This document shows, piece after piece, positions 53,104-61,973 of a stretch of 64,000 nt of DNA (position 1 is the first letter of the stretch; each line of letters opens with the position of its first letter). Under the pieces are notes generated by a model. That model was not told the origin of the DNA and made no database searches. It worked only from the letters and a program-made list of their open reading frames with translations. The stretch is taken from assembly GCF_000800255.1 (NCBI RefSeq), contig NZ_CP009747.1:3844001-3908000 (forward strand), read 5' to 3'. The DNA comes from Pseudomonas parafulva (GTDB taxonomy: Bacteria; Pseudomonadota; Gammaproteobacteria; Pseudomonadales; Pseudomonadaceae). The translations under genes and the position numbers were made by a program.

Positions 53104-54336
53104 TTATGCCGCGTCGCGCTGAGCGCCGCTGCGGAAGTTGTCCACAGCCTCGATCAGGGCCTTGAGAATCGCCGCGCTGTCGCCAATCACCGACAGGTCG
53201 GCCCGCTTGATCATGTCGCAGCCAGGGTCCATGTTGATCGCCACCACCTTGTCGCAGGCGCCGATGCCTTGCAGGTGCTGGATGGCCCCGGAGATACCCA
53301 CGGCCATGTACACCCGCGCCGTGACCCAGGTGCCGGTCGCCCCGACCTGACGGTTGCGCGGCATGAAGCCGTCGTCCACCGCCACCCGCGACGCGCCTTC
53401 GGTGGCGCCCAGCGCCGCCGTGGCCTGGTGGAACAGGGCCCAGTCCTTGACCCCGTTGCCACCGGAGACGATGAACTCGGCCTCGGCCATGGCGATGGCC
53501 GCCGGATCCACGGCCACCGGCCCCAAGTCCTCGATGCGCGAAAGGCTACGGGCCACACCTGTGGACAACGCCACCGGCAAGGCTTCGTGACGGGTTTCGC
53601 TGACCGGGTCGGCGCATTCGGCTGCGGCCAGGATCAGGCGCGGCAGGCCGCGTTGCAGGTCCTGCTGACCGGCCCCGGCGCGGCCGATGCACTGGCCGTC
53701 CTTGATCTGCCAGACCCGCGTGGCCGGGCGTTCGCCCAACGCGGCGCCCAGGCGTCGGCCCAACTCGCCGCCACCGGTGCGGCTATCGGGCAACAGCCAG
53801 TGGCGCGGTGCGAACTGGTTATCCACAGCACGCAGGCCTTGAACCAGCTGTTCGGGGGCGTAACCGCTGTAGGCATCGCCTTCGATGACCAGCAAGCGGT
53901 CCACCCCGGCGTTGGCGAAGTTGCTTTCCTTGTGTTCACCGAACACCACGGCCAGCACCGCGCCGTCGTTGCCGGCCAGGCTGCGGGCCAGGCCAAGCAG
54001 GTCGCGGTCGTGACTGCCCAGGCGGCCACCGACCATGTCCGGTACCACGGTGATGTAGAAGGCAGGATCCGCCACTTGGTGCAGCGGCAACTGCACCTCG
54101 GCCGCTGCCGTGCGCCGTGCGCCACCGGCAGTGCCCTGCTGGGCGCCGCTGCGGTCGATACGCTTGAGACCGGCCGGGCCGACGAAGCCGGCTGCCAGTG
54201 CGTGAGGGTTCTTGCGCATGAGCCCGTTGGGGCCCATCCAGCTAGTCTGTTGCGTCTGCATCGCGGCGTGCAACGGATGCAGACGGTTACGGGCGATCCA
54301 CTCGGCGCGTGGGTCGCGGCGGACGATGTCGCTCAT
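53104..54336 (-). CDS. etfA: electron transfer flavoprotein alpha subunit for dimethylglycine oxidation
   Basis: 410 aa, longer at its N-terminus than housekeeping EtfA. The C-terminal FAD domain has GVSGAIQHLQGIGACDKVVAI and NMDPGCDMIKRADLSVIGD. It accepts electrons from DgcA/DgcB flavin chemistry for transfer to the quinone pool. The start overlaps the dgcB stop by one base. The coding DNA carries a perfect TTATCCACA (53819-53827) and two TTGTCCACA-type boxes (53138, 53560). Confidence 0.9.
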   Translation of the reverse strand: MSDIVRRDPRAEWIARNRLHPLHAAMQTQQTSWMGPNGLMRKNPHALAAGFVGPAGLKRIDRSGAQQGTAGGARRTAAAEVQLPLHQVADPAFYITVVPDMVGGRLGSHDRDLLGLARSLAGNDGAVLAVVFGEHKESNFANAGVDRLLVIEGDAYSGYAPEQLVQGLRAVDNQFAPRHWLLPDSRTGGGELGRRLGAALGERPATRVWQIKDGQCIGRAGAGQQDLQRGLPRLILAAAECADPVSETRHEALPVALSTGVARSLSRIEDLGPVAVDPAAIAMAEAEFIVSGGNGVKDWALFHQATAALGATEGASRVAVDDGFMPRNRQVGATGTWVTARVYMAVGISGAIQHLQGIGACDKVVAINMDPGCDMIKRADLSVIGDSAAILKALIEAVDNFRSGAQRDAA

Positions 54337-56291
54337 CAGTGCACCTCCGCAGGTTCACGTTTGGCCGCAGCCGGTTTGCTGGTCGCTGCTGGCGCTTGTT
54401 CTTCGATCAACACGTCGGCGACCAGCTCGGCCAGGTCCTTGATCTGTGGGCGGGGCTCGACCACCCCTTCGAGCATGGCGGTGCACTGCGGACAACCCAC
54501 CGCCACCAGCTCGGCCTCGGTTTCGCGGATATCGTCCATGCGCATGTCGGGAATCCGCTGCTTGCCGGGAATGTCGGTGATCGGCGCACCGCCGCCACCG
54601 CCGCAGCAGCGAGAACGGAAGCCCGAGCGCTGCATCTCGCGCACTTCGATACCGAGCGCCTTGAGCACTTCACGCGGGGCTTCGTACTCGCCGTTGTAGC
54701 GCCCCAGGTAGCACGGGTCGTGGTAGGTGACGCTGCCGCCCTTGTGCTGGCCAAGGTTCAGGCGTTTGGCAGCGATCAGTTCGGCGATGTAGGTGCTGTG
54801 GTGCTGCACCTGGTAGTCGCCGCCCAAAGCGCCGTACTCGTTCTTGAGGACATGGAAGCTGTGCGGGTCGCAGGTGACGATGCGTTGGAACTGGTACTTG
54901 GCCAGGGTCTGGATGTTGCGCTTGGCCAACTGCTGGAAGGTCGCCTCGTCGCCCAGGCGACGCGCCACGTCCCCGCTGTCGCGCTCTTCCAGGCCGAGCA
55001 CGGCGAAGTCCACGCCCGAGGCCTTGAGCACTTTGACGAAGGCGCGCAGGGTGCGCTGGTTGCGCATGTCGAAGGCGCCATCACCCACCCAGAACAGCAC
55101 CTCGGTGGTCTTCACGTCCGAGAGCAACTTGAGGTTCAAGTCTGCCGCCCAGTTCATCCGACCGCCCGGATTGAAACCGCCGGGGTTGTCGGTGGCGATC
55201 AGGTTGTCGAGCACCTCGGCGCCCTTGTTCGGGGTCGCGCCCTTCTCCAGGGTGAGGTGACGGCGCATGTCGACGATGGCATCGACGTGCTCGATCATCA
55301 TCGGGCATTCCTCGACACAGGCCCGGCACGTGGTGCACGACCACAGCGTTTCGGCATCGACCAGACCGTTGACGATCGGCTGGTGCGGATGGCCGCCGTG
55401 CTCGCCGATGGGTTTGCCGGGGTAAGGGCTGCCGGCGAACTTGGCGTCGGTGCCACCGGCCAGGCCGATGACCATGTCCTGAATCAGTTTTTTCGGGTTC
55501 AGCGGCTGACCCGCGGCGAAGGCCGGGCACATGGCCTCGCACTTGCCGCACTGCACGCAGGCGTCGAAGCCCAGCAGTTGGTTCCAGGTGAAGTCCACCG
55601 GTTTTTCCACGCCCAGCGGCGCGCTCGGGTCTTCCAGGTCCAGCGGCTTGAGGCCAGTGGAGCGCCCGCCGCCGAAACGTTCGGCGCGGCGGTGCCAGGC
55701 CAGGTGCAGGGCACCGGCGAAGGCATGCTTCATCGGCCCGCCCCAGGTCATGCCGAAGAACAGCTCCGACACGCCCCACAGCACGCCCAGGCCGAGAATG
55801 CCGACCATCACCCAGCCGCCGGTGTTGGCCGGCAGGATACCCGCCACCGGCAGGGTGGCGATGAAGAAGCTCGCGGCGAACACCAGCAGGCTCTTGGGCA
55901 GACGCATCCACGGGCCTTTGGACAGGCGCGAAGGGGGGTTCAGGCGACGCTTGAAGACGAAGATGGCGCCGCAGAACATGATCACCGTGGCCACCAGCAG
56001 GGCGTAGCCGAGGATCTTGCTCTGCAGGCCGAAGCCGTGCACCAGGATCGCCAGCAGCGCCGACAGCACGAAACCACCGGCGGTGGCGACGTGGGTCTTG
56101 GACATGTACTTGTCGCGCTCGACCACGTGGTGCAGGTCCACCAGGTAGCGGCGCGGCATGGCCAGCAGGCCGCCGATCAGATCGACCTTCGCAGGCCGAC
56201 CACGACGCCACATGCTCACACGACGCACGGCGCCGAGCACGGCCAGGCCGAGCGCGGCGAACAGCAGGATGGGTAGAAGGGTGTTCAACAT
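54336..56291 (-). CDS. dgcB: dimethylglycine catabolism iron-sulfur protein DgcB
   Basis: 651 aa from the ATG at 56291 (MLNTLLPILLFAALGLAVLG). An N-terminal membrane region has helices near 5-25, 75-110 and 135-190. A two-cluster ferredoxin domain follows (CVQCGKCEAMCP, CTTCRACVEECP), then a CCG-type domain (YHDPCYLGRYNG, RCCGGGGGAP). It is a membrane-bound Fe-S oxidoreductase passing electrons from dimethylglycine demethylation via ETF. It is separated from dgcA by 198 bp filled with 7-bp-unit repeats. Confidence 0.93.
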   Translation of the reverse strand: MLNTLLPILLFAALGLAVLGAVRRVSMWRRGRPAKVDLIGGLLAMPRRYLVDLHHVVERDKYMSKTHVATAGGFVLSALLAILVHGFGLQSKILGYALLVATVIMFCGAIFVFKRRLNPPSRLSKGPWMRLPKSLLVFAASFFIATLPVAGILPANTGGWVMVGILGLGVLWGVSELFFGMTWGGPMKHAFAGALHLAWHRRAERFGGGRSTGLKPLDLEDPSAPLGVEKPVDFTWNQLLGFDACVQCGKCEAMCPAFAAGQPLNPKKLIQDMVIGLAGGTDAKFAGSPYPGKPIGEHGGHPHQPIVNGLVDAETLWSCTTCRACVEECPMMIEHVDAIVDMRRHLTLEKGATPNKGAEVLDNLIATDNPGGFNPGGRMNWAADLNLKLLSDVKTTEVLFWVGDGAFDMRNQRTLRAFVKVLKASGVDFAVLGLEERDSGDVARRLGDEATFQQLAKRNIQTLAKYQFQRIVTCDPHSFHVLKNEYGALGGDYQVQHHSTYIAELIAAKRLNLGQHKGGSVTYHDPCYLGRYNGEYEAPREVLKALGIEVREMQRSGFRSRCCGGGGGAPITDIPGKQRIPDMRMDDIRETEAELVAVGCPQCTAMLEGVVEPRPQIKDLAELVADVLIEEQAPAATSKPAAAKREPAEVH

Positions 56292-56303
56292 GGCAGGCAC
56301 CTT

Positions 56304-56488
56304 TGAGCTGCAAGCTGCAAGCTACAAGCGGCAAGAAGAAGCGGCGTCGCCCCTGCTTCGTGCGTGTATCTTGCAGTCCACCGCTGCGTTACAGAATCAT
56401 TCCCAAGCAACTCCCAAAAGCTGAGCTGCAAGTGAAGCTGACAACGGGCGCTTCTCCTTGCAGCTTGCAGCTTGAAGCTTGCCGCTGC
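56304..56488. repeat. 7-bp-unit hairpin element 4 (double)
   Basis: Left arm GAGCTGCAAGCTGCAAGCTA to CAAGAAGAAGCGG at 56305-56344. Right arm CGCTTCTCCTTG then CAGCTTG units at 56449-56485. The arms are about 100 bp apart, with a second partial copy (56420-56440, AGCTGCAAGTGAAGC) between. It looks like two overlapping or decayed copies. It lies inside the dgcA-dgcB gap. Confidence 0.75.
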
Positions 56489-56489
56489 T

Positions 56490-58550
56490 TCAGAAGTCCT
56501 TGCACAGGCGCAAGGCATCGTAGATCGCCGCGTGCACGTTGCGCTGGGCCACGCAGTCGCCGATGCGGTACAGCAGGTAACCTTCGCCCGGCTGGCTGAG
56601 GATTGGCTGCGGCTGGATCGCGAACAGGGCTTCGATGTCGATCTGGCCTTTGTTGCGCGAACCGTCCTTGAGGCCGTAGTACAGCTCCTCGTCGGGACGC
56701 ACGCCGTTCTCGATCACCACCTGGTCGACCACCCGCTCCTCCTTGGCCCCGGTGTATTCGTTCTCCAGTACCGCCACCAGCTTGTCGCCTTCGCGGTAGA
56801 CCTTCTCCAGCATCATGTCCCCGGTCATGATCACTTCCTTGGGGTACATGCTGCGGTAGTAAGTCGGGAAGGTGGTGCCGCCCATGGCCACACCCGGCTT
56901 GATGTCGTCGGTGACGATCTCGACCTGGCTGCCTTTGTCGGCGATGAAATCCGCCACCGACATGCCGGTGAATTCGCAGATGGTGTCGTACACCAGCACG
57001 TTCTTGCCCGGCGCGACCTTGCCGTCGAGCACGTCCCAACTGCTCACCACCAGCCCTTCGGCAGCGCCCCAATGGTCGTTCTGCTCGACGAACGGATGAC
57101 CGCCCACCGCCAGCACGATGATGTCCGGACGCAGGTCCTGGATGGTCGGGATATCCGCCGCAGTGCCCAGGCGCAGGTCCACCTTCAGGCGGGCGAACTC
57201 CAGTTGATACCAGCGGGTGATCCCGGCGATCTGGTCACGCTGCGGCGCCTTGGCGGCGATGGTGATCTGCCCGCCGATCTGCTCGCGCTTCTCGAATACG
57301 GTCACGTCGTGGCCACGTTCGGCAGCGACGCGCGCGGCTTCCATGCCGGCAGGGCCGGCACCGACCACCACCACCTTGCGCTTGGGCCCGGTGGACTTCT
57401 CGATGATGTGCGGCACCCCCATGTACTCACGGGAGGTCGCGGCGTTCTGGATGCACAGCACATCCAGACCTTGGTACTGACGGTCGATACAGTAGTTGGC
57501 GCCGACGCACTGCTTGATCTGGTCGATCTGACCCATCTTGATCTTGGCGATCAGGTGCGGGTCGGCCATGTGTGCACGGGTCATGCCGACCATGTCCACG
57601 TAGCCGCCTTCCAGAATGCGCGTGGCCTGGTTCGGGTCCTTGATGTTCTGTGCGTGCAGCACCGGTACCTTGACCACTTCCTTGATGCCAGCGGCCAGGT
57701 GCAGGAACGGCTCTGGCGGGTAGCTCATGTTCGGGATGACGTTGGCCAGGGTGTTGTGGGTGTCGCACCCCGAGCCCACCACGCCGATGAAGTCGAGCAT
57801 GCCGGTGGCATCGTAGTACGCAGCGATCTGCTTCATGTCCTCGTGGCTGAGGCCATCGGGGTGGAACTCGTCACCGCAGATACGCATGCCCACGCAGAAG
57901 TCGTCGCCGACCTCGGCGCGCACCGCCTTGAGCACTTCCAGGCCGAACTTCATGCGGCCTTCGAAGCTGCCGCCCCACTCGTCGGTCCGCTTGTTGACGC
58001 GCGGGCTCCAGAACTGGTCGATCATGTGCTGGTGCACCGCCGACAGCTCGACGCCGTCCAGGCCACCTTCCTTGGCCCGGCGCGCGGCCTGGGCGTAGTT
58101 ACCGATCACGCGCCAGATCTCTTCCACCTCGATGGTCTTGCAGGTGGCGCGGTGTACCGGTTCACGGATGCCGGACGGCGACATCAGGGTCGGCCAGTTG
58201 AAGCCGTCCCAACGCGAGCGACGACCCATGTGGGTAATCTGGATCATGATCTTGGCGCCATGCTTGTGCATGGCGTCGGCCAGGTTCTGGAAGTGCGGGA
58301 TGATGCGGTCGGTGGACAGGTTGACCGACGCCCACCACTGCTGCGGGCTGTCGATGGCCACCACCGAGGAACCGCCGCAGATGGCCAGGCCGATGCCGCC
58401 CTTGGCCTTCTCTTCGTAGTACTTCACATAGCGATCGGTGGTCATGCCGCCGTCGGTCGCGTAGACCTCGGCGTGCGCGGTGCTGAGCACGCGGTTGCGG
58501 ATGGTCAGCTTGCCGATCTGGATCGGCTGGAACATTGCTTCGAATGCCAT
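56490..58550 (-). CDS. dgcA: dimethylglycine demethylase subunit DgcA (FMN/Fe-S/FAD oxidoreductase)
   Basis: 686 aa of the trimethylamine-dehydrogenase/2,4-dienoyl-CoA-reductase family. The N-terminal FMN TIM-barrel starts FQPIQIGKLTIRNRVLSTAH. The Fe-S region reads CVGANYCIDRQYQGLDVLC, with one of the usual four Cys positions (CxxCNxC) occupied by Ala. FAD/NAD domains carry VVVVGAGPAGMEAARVAAER. It oxidises dimethylglycine to sarcosine. It is 15 bp downstream of the DUF5943 gene. Confidence 0.93.
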   Translation of the reverse strand: MAFEAMFQPIQIGKLTIRNRVLSTAHAEVYATDGGMTTDRYVKYYEEKAKGGIGLAICGGSSVVAIDSPQQWWASVNLSTDRIIPHFQNLADAMHKHGAKIMIQITHMGRRSRWDGFNWPTLMSPSGIREPVHRATCKTIEVEEIWRVIGNYAQAARRAKEGGLDGVELSAVHQHMIDQFWSPRVNKRTDEWGGSFEGRMKFGLEVLKAVRAEVGDDFCVGMRICGDEFHPDGLSHEDMKQIAAYYDATGMLDFIGVVGSGCDTHNTLANVIPNMSYPPEPFLHLAAGIKEVVKVPVLHAQNIKDPNQATRILEGGYVDMVGMTRAHMADPHLIAKIKMGQIDQIKQCVGANYCIDRQYQGLDVLCIQNAATSREYMGVPHIIEKSTGPKRKVVVVGAGPAGMEAARVAAERGHDVTVFEKREQIGGQITIAAKAPQRDQIAGITRWYQLEFARLKVDLRLGTAADIPTIQDLRPDIIVLAVGGHPFVEQNDHWGAAEGLVVSSWDVLDGKVAPGKNVLVYDTICEFTGMSVADFIADKGSQVEIVTDDIKPGVAMGGTTFPTYYRSMYPKEVIMTGDMMLEKVYREGDKLVAVLENEYTGAKEERVVDQVVIENGVRPDEELYYGLKDGSRNKGQIDIEALFAIQPQPILSQPGEGYLLYRIGDCVAQRNVHAAIYDALRLCKDF

Positions 58551-58565
58551 GACGCTCTCTCCGGC

Positions 58566-59096
58566 TTACAACGGCTTCGTAATGAACAGGCCATCTTCGT
58601 GGCCTTCTTCCGATCCGCCGTAGACCTGTTCGGCCACGGTGCGGATCTTGCTGCCGCGGGCAGCGAGAATCTGGTCCATGGCACCGGCGAACCAGCCGGT
58701 GAACATGTAGTCGACCTTGCGGCCGCACTTGCCATAGACGTACACGAACGCGGAGTGCTTGAGCTTGACGCTGCAGGTGCCCTTGTCCAGGTCGATGTCC
58801 TGGATCTCGAACAGGCCCCAGCCACGCTGGCTCAGGCGCTTCATGTAGTGCTCGAACACCGCGACGCCTTCCAGGCCGTGGCACTCGGCTTCTTTCTCGC
58901 ACCAGTGCCAGGCCGATTTGTAGCCGGCCTTGTAGAGGATTTCAGCGTAGGCGTCGGCGCCCAGCACTTCCTCGATGCCCATGTGGTTGTTGACGAAGAA
59001 GTGGCGCGGCACGTACAGCATCGGCAGGGCGTCGCTGGTCCAGACACCGGTCTCGCTGTCGACTTCGATGGGCAATTGCGGGGCGATCTTGGCCAT
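58566..59096 (-). CDS. DUF5943-family protein of the dimethylglycine operon
   Basis: 176 aa, starting MAKIAPQLPIEVDSETGVW. It has HFFVNNHMGIEEVLGADAYA and VYVYGKCGRKVDYMFTGWFA, typical of the DUF5943 protein that lies next to dgcA in pseudomonads (PA5397 type). The fold may be like 4-vinyl-reductase/heteroaromatic-binding (V4R) domains. Function is unproven; probably an accessory factor for dimethylglycine catabolism. Confidence 0.85.
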   Translation of the reverse strand: MAKIAPQLPIEVDSETGVWTSDALPMLYVPRHFFVNNHMGIEEVLGADAYAEILYKAGYKSAWHWCEKEAECHGLEGVAVFEHYMKRLSQRGWGLFEIQDIDLDKGTCSVKLKHSAFVYVYGKCGRKVDYMFTGWFAGAMDQILAARGSKIRTVAEQVYGGSEEGHEDGLFITKPL

Positions 59097-59172
59097 GGAA
59101 ACTTAACTCCAGAATTTTTTGTGTTGGATGCCCCAGCGTTATTGGCCGGGGCTTGCAGGCTTGGAGAGCGGC

Positions 59173-60150
59173 TTATTCGCCCCAGACATCTTTCAGGATG
59201 TTCACCCAGTTCTCGCCCATGATCTTGCGCACCACGCGCTCGGAATGGCCGCGTTTGAGCAGGGTCTCGGTGAGGTTGGGGAACTCGCCGACGGTGCGGA
59301 TCCCCAGCGGGTTGATGATCTTGCCGAAGTTGGTCAGGCGACGGGCGTAGCCCTTGTCGTGGGTCAGGTACTCGAAGAAGTCCTGGCCGTGGCCCTGGGT
59401 GAAGTCGGTACCGATACCGATGGCGTCTTCACCAACGATGTTCATGGTGTATTCGATGGCTTCGGCGTAGTCGTCGATGGTCGAGTCGATGCCCTTGGCC
59501 AGGAACGGCGCGAACATGGTCACGCCGACGAAGCCGCCGTGGTCGGCGATGAACTTCAGTTCCTCGTCGGACTTGTTGCGCGGGTGCTCCTTGAGGCCCG
59601 ACGGCAGGCAGTGCGAGTAGCACACCGGCTTCTTCGATTCGAGGATGACTTCTTCGGAGGTCTTGGAGCCGACGTGCGACAGGTCGCACATGATGCCCAC
59701 GCGGTTCATCTCGGCGACGATCTCGCGGCCGAAGCCGGACAGCCCGCCGTCACGCTCGTAGCAGCCGGTGCCCACCAGGTTCTGGGTGTTGTAGCACATC
59801 TGCACGATGCCCACGCCCAGTTGCTTGAAGATCTCGACGTAGGCGATCTGGTCTTCGAAGGCGTGGGCGTTCTGGAAGCCGAAGAGGATGCCGGTCTTGC
59901 CCAGCTCCTTGGCCTTGCGGATGTCGGCGGTGGTACGCACCGGCATCACCAAGTCGCCGTTCTCGCGGATCAGCTTCTGGCTGGCGGCAATCTGGTCGAC
60001 GGTCGCCTTGAAGCCTTCCCAGACCGACACGGTGCAGTTGGCCGCGGTCAGGCCGCCTTTGCGCATGTCCTCGAACAGCTCGCGGTTCCACTTGGCGATG
60101 ATCAGGCCATCGATGACGATGCTGTCGGCGTGTAATTCGGCTGGGCTCAT
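59173..60150 (-). CDS. membrane dipeptidase-family amidohydrolase (PA5396 type)
   Basis: 325 aa from the ATG at 60150 (MSPAELHADSIVIDGLIIAK). Peptidase M19 fold: N-terminal metal region around DSIVIDGLI (the usual H-x-D is not evident in this form), MCDLSHVGSKTSEEV, PVCYSHC and GIGTDFTQGHG. It heads the unit with DUF5943 and dgcA in the glycine betaine/dimethylglycine cluster, so its substrate may be a small N-methylated or choline-derived amide rather than a dipeptide (inference). Confidence 0.85.
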   Translation of the reverse strand: MSPAELHADSIVIDGLIIAKWNRELFEDMRKGGLTAANCTVSVWEGFKATVDQIAASQKLIRENGDLVMPVRTTADIRKAKELGKTGILFGFQNAHAFEDQIAYVEIFKQLGVGIVQMCYNTQNLVGTGCYERDGGLSGFGREIVAEMNRVGIMCDLSHVGSKTSEEVILESKKPVCYSHCLPSGLKEHPRNKSDEELKFIADHGGFVGVTMFAPFLAKGIDSTIDDYAEAIEYTMNIVGEDAIGIGTDFTQGHGQDFFEYLTHDKGYARRLTNFGKIINPLGIRTVGEFPNLTETLLKRGHSERVVRKIMGENWVNILKDVWGE

Positions 60151-60238
60151 CAGGCTGTCCCCTTTTATCGTGAGGCTTGTAATGGGTCGCGCCGAACCAG
60201 GTGCCGGCGGTTTGGGGCCAGCATATGCCTGCGGCCTG

Positions 60239-60262
60239 TGTCGCCTCGGTGCAAAAACGACA
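60239..60262. promoter_or_regulatory. candidate GbdR operator upstream of the dipeptidase-DUF5943-dgcA genes
   Basis: TGTCGC-N12-ACGACA, same half-sites and same 12-bp spacing as the gbcA/gbcB site at 50084-50107 (one base different). It sits 89 bp upstream of the dipeptidase start, a normal activator distance. Confidence 0.5.
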
Positions 60263-60435
60263 GGGGGTTTGCCGAAAGCGTCAAGGCGGCGAACGGCACG
60301 CTCTGGCCTGCCGTTGGTCGATGAGAGCGAGTCTCGACAAGGGCTGTCGATGAACATTTTTCGCACCCCCTATCACCCAGCCCGAGGCTGAGCGAGAATT
60401 CCTGACGATTCGTCAGTCTGTTCAGGAGAAAACGG

Positions 60436-60837
60436 ATGAAATCAAAGGCATGGCTGGTCCTGCTGTGCGTGGCGCTGGGCGCCCAGGCCGCCGAGGAAGA
60501 CAGCACGCCCTGCGACAGCGTCGAGAACGACCAGCAGGCCTATGCGTGCGCGACCTACAACAAGCAGACGGCCGAGCGCGAGCTGAAGTCGGCCTACGAC
60601 GACCTGCTGCAGCGCATCCGCGATCAGTACGCCGACGAGAACGACAAGGCCAGCGCGCTCACGGCGCGCATGGACGCGGCGCAGAAGCTCTGGGCACAAC
60701 TGCGTGACGCCGACTGCAAGGTCGAGACCTACGCCGAGAAGCCCGGCAGCAAGGCCTTCGAGGCCGCCTGGAACACCTGCTTGGCACAGCGCAGCGACGA
60801 GCGCTCGGAGTACCTGCAGTCGATCGGGCAGCAGTGA
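60436..60837 (+). CDS. secreted LprI-like (DUF1311) protein
   Basis: 133 aa with signal peptide MKSKAWLVLLCVALGAQA. The mature LprI/DUF1311 domain has CATYNKQTAERELKSAYDDL, AQKLWAQLRDADC and a last Cys pair. Members are periplasmic; some inhibit lysozyme. GAGGAG-like CAGGAG lies 8 bp before the ATG. Monocistronic, convergent with cdhR. Confidence 0.85.
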   Translation: MKSKAWLVLLCVALGAQAAEEDSTPCDSVENDQQAYACATYNKQTAERELKSAYDDLLQRIRDQYADENDKASALTARMDAAQKLWAQLRDADCKVETYAEKPGSKAFEAAWNTCLAQRSDERSEYLQSIGQQ

Positions 60838-60868
60838 ATGTCCAGCCTGAACCCGCCCCTGCCCCGGT

Positions 60869-61825
60869 TCAGGCCAAGGCGGACACCGCCCGCGCCAGGC
60901 GGTCCTGCCGTGGGCACTGGGCGAAGCGTGCTCTGTAGCAACGGGTGAAGTACGACGCCGACTCGAAGCCGCACGCCACCGCCACCTGCAGCACGCCCAT
61001 GTCGGTCTGGCGCAGCAGTTGCCGGGCCTTGTCCAGGCGCAGGCCTAGGTAGAAACCGCGTGGCGTGTCGTCCAGGTGCACGCGGAACAGCCGCTCCAGC
61101 TGGCGCCGGGTGACCTGAATCGTCTCGGCCAGCGCCAGGGTGTCCAGCGGCTGCTCGGTATTGCGCTCCATCTCGCCGATCACCTTCACCAGCTTGCGGT
61201 TGCGAATGCCGTAGCGCGTGGCGATTTCCATGCGCTGGTGGTCCTGGCGTGGGCGGATGCGCCCGAGCACGAACTGCTCCGACACCTGGATCGCCAGTTC
61301 GCTGCCGTGGGCCTGGGCGATCAGATCGAGCATCAAGTCGATGGACGCAGTGCCACCCGCGCAGGTGATGCGCCGACGGTCGATCTCGAACAATTCCTGG
61401 GTGGCCTGCAGGCGCGGATAGCGCTCCTTGAACGCCTCCAGCGCCTCCCAGTGCAAGGTGGCGCGGTAACCGTCGAGCAGGCCAGCTTCGGCCAGCACCA
61501 CCGCGCCGGTGTCGATGCCACCGAGGATGCCGCCCTCGTGCTCGACCCGCCGTAGCGCCTGCTGCAATGCCGGCCCGTGGCACGCCAGCGGCTCGAAACC
61601 GGCCACCACCAACAGCATCGCGCCACGCTCGCTGTCGGCCAGCGCCAGGTCGGCATTGACCGACATGCCATTGCTGGCCTGCACCGGCCCGCCGTCCAGG
61701 CTCAGCACCCGCCAGCGATACAGCGCACCGCGAAAGCGGTTGGCCACCCGCAATGGCTCCAGCGCACTGATGAAGCCCAGCGCGGAAAACCCTGGCAAGA
61801 GCAGAAACTGGATGGTGTCCGGCAT
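60869..61825 (-). CDS. cdhR: carnitine catabolism regulator CdhR (GlxA-type AraC family)
   Basis: 318 aa from the ATG at 61825 (MPDTIQFLLLPGFSALGFIS). The DJ-1/PfpI-like sensor domain (residues about 1-180) is followed by a double HTH AraC domain (VTRRQLERLFRVHLDDTPRG, GFESASYFTRCYRARF). It activates the divergent carnitine genes in response to carnitine in P. aeruginosa. Direct repeats in the 148-bp divergent gap are likely its sites. Confidence 0.9.
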   Translation of the reverse strand: MPDTIQFLLLPGFSALGFISALEPLRVANRFRGALYRWRVLSLDGGPVQASNGMSVNADLALADSERGAMLLVVAGFEPLACHGPALQQALRRVEHEGGILGGIDTGAVVLAEAGLLDGYRATLHWEALEAFKERYPRLQATQELFEIDRRRITCAGGTASIDLMLDLIAQAHGSELAIQVSEQFVLGRIRPRQDHQRMEIATRYGIRNRKLVKVIGEMERNTEQPLDTLALAETIQVTRRQLERLFRVHLDDTPRGFYLGLRLDKARQLLRQTDMGVLQVAVACGFESASYFTRCYRARFAQCPRQDRLARAVSALA

Positions 61826-61846
61826 CGCTGACTCCTGGGAGGTGGA

Positions 61847-61874
61847 TGGTCGCTGCAGTGCAACTCTTGGTCGC
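61847..61874. promoter_or_regulatory. candidate CdhR operator (direct repeat)
   Basis: TGGTCGC at 61847-61853 and again at 61868-61874, exactly 21 bp apart (two turns), in the cdhR/caiX divergent region. Same-orientation half-sites at this spacing are usual for AraC-family regulators. Confidence 0.5.
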
Positions 61875-61973
61875 CAGCGTGCGATTGCCCACTGTGCCAT
61901 GGGCGTAACGTTTTTCCCACGGCCCGCAGAGGCCGGATCCCATAACAATACGCACTGCCGATGGAGAGCCACC

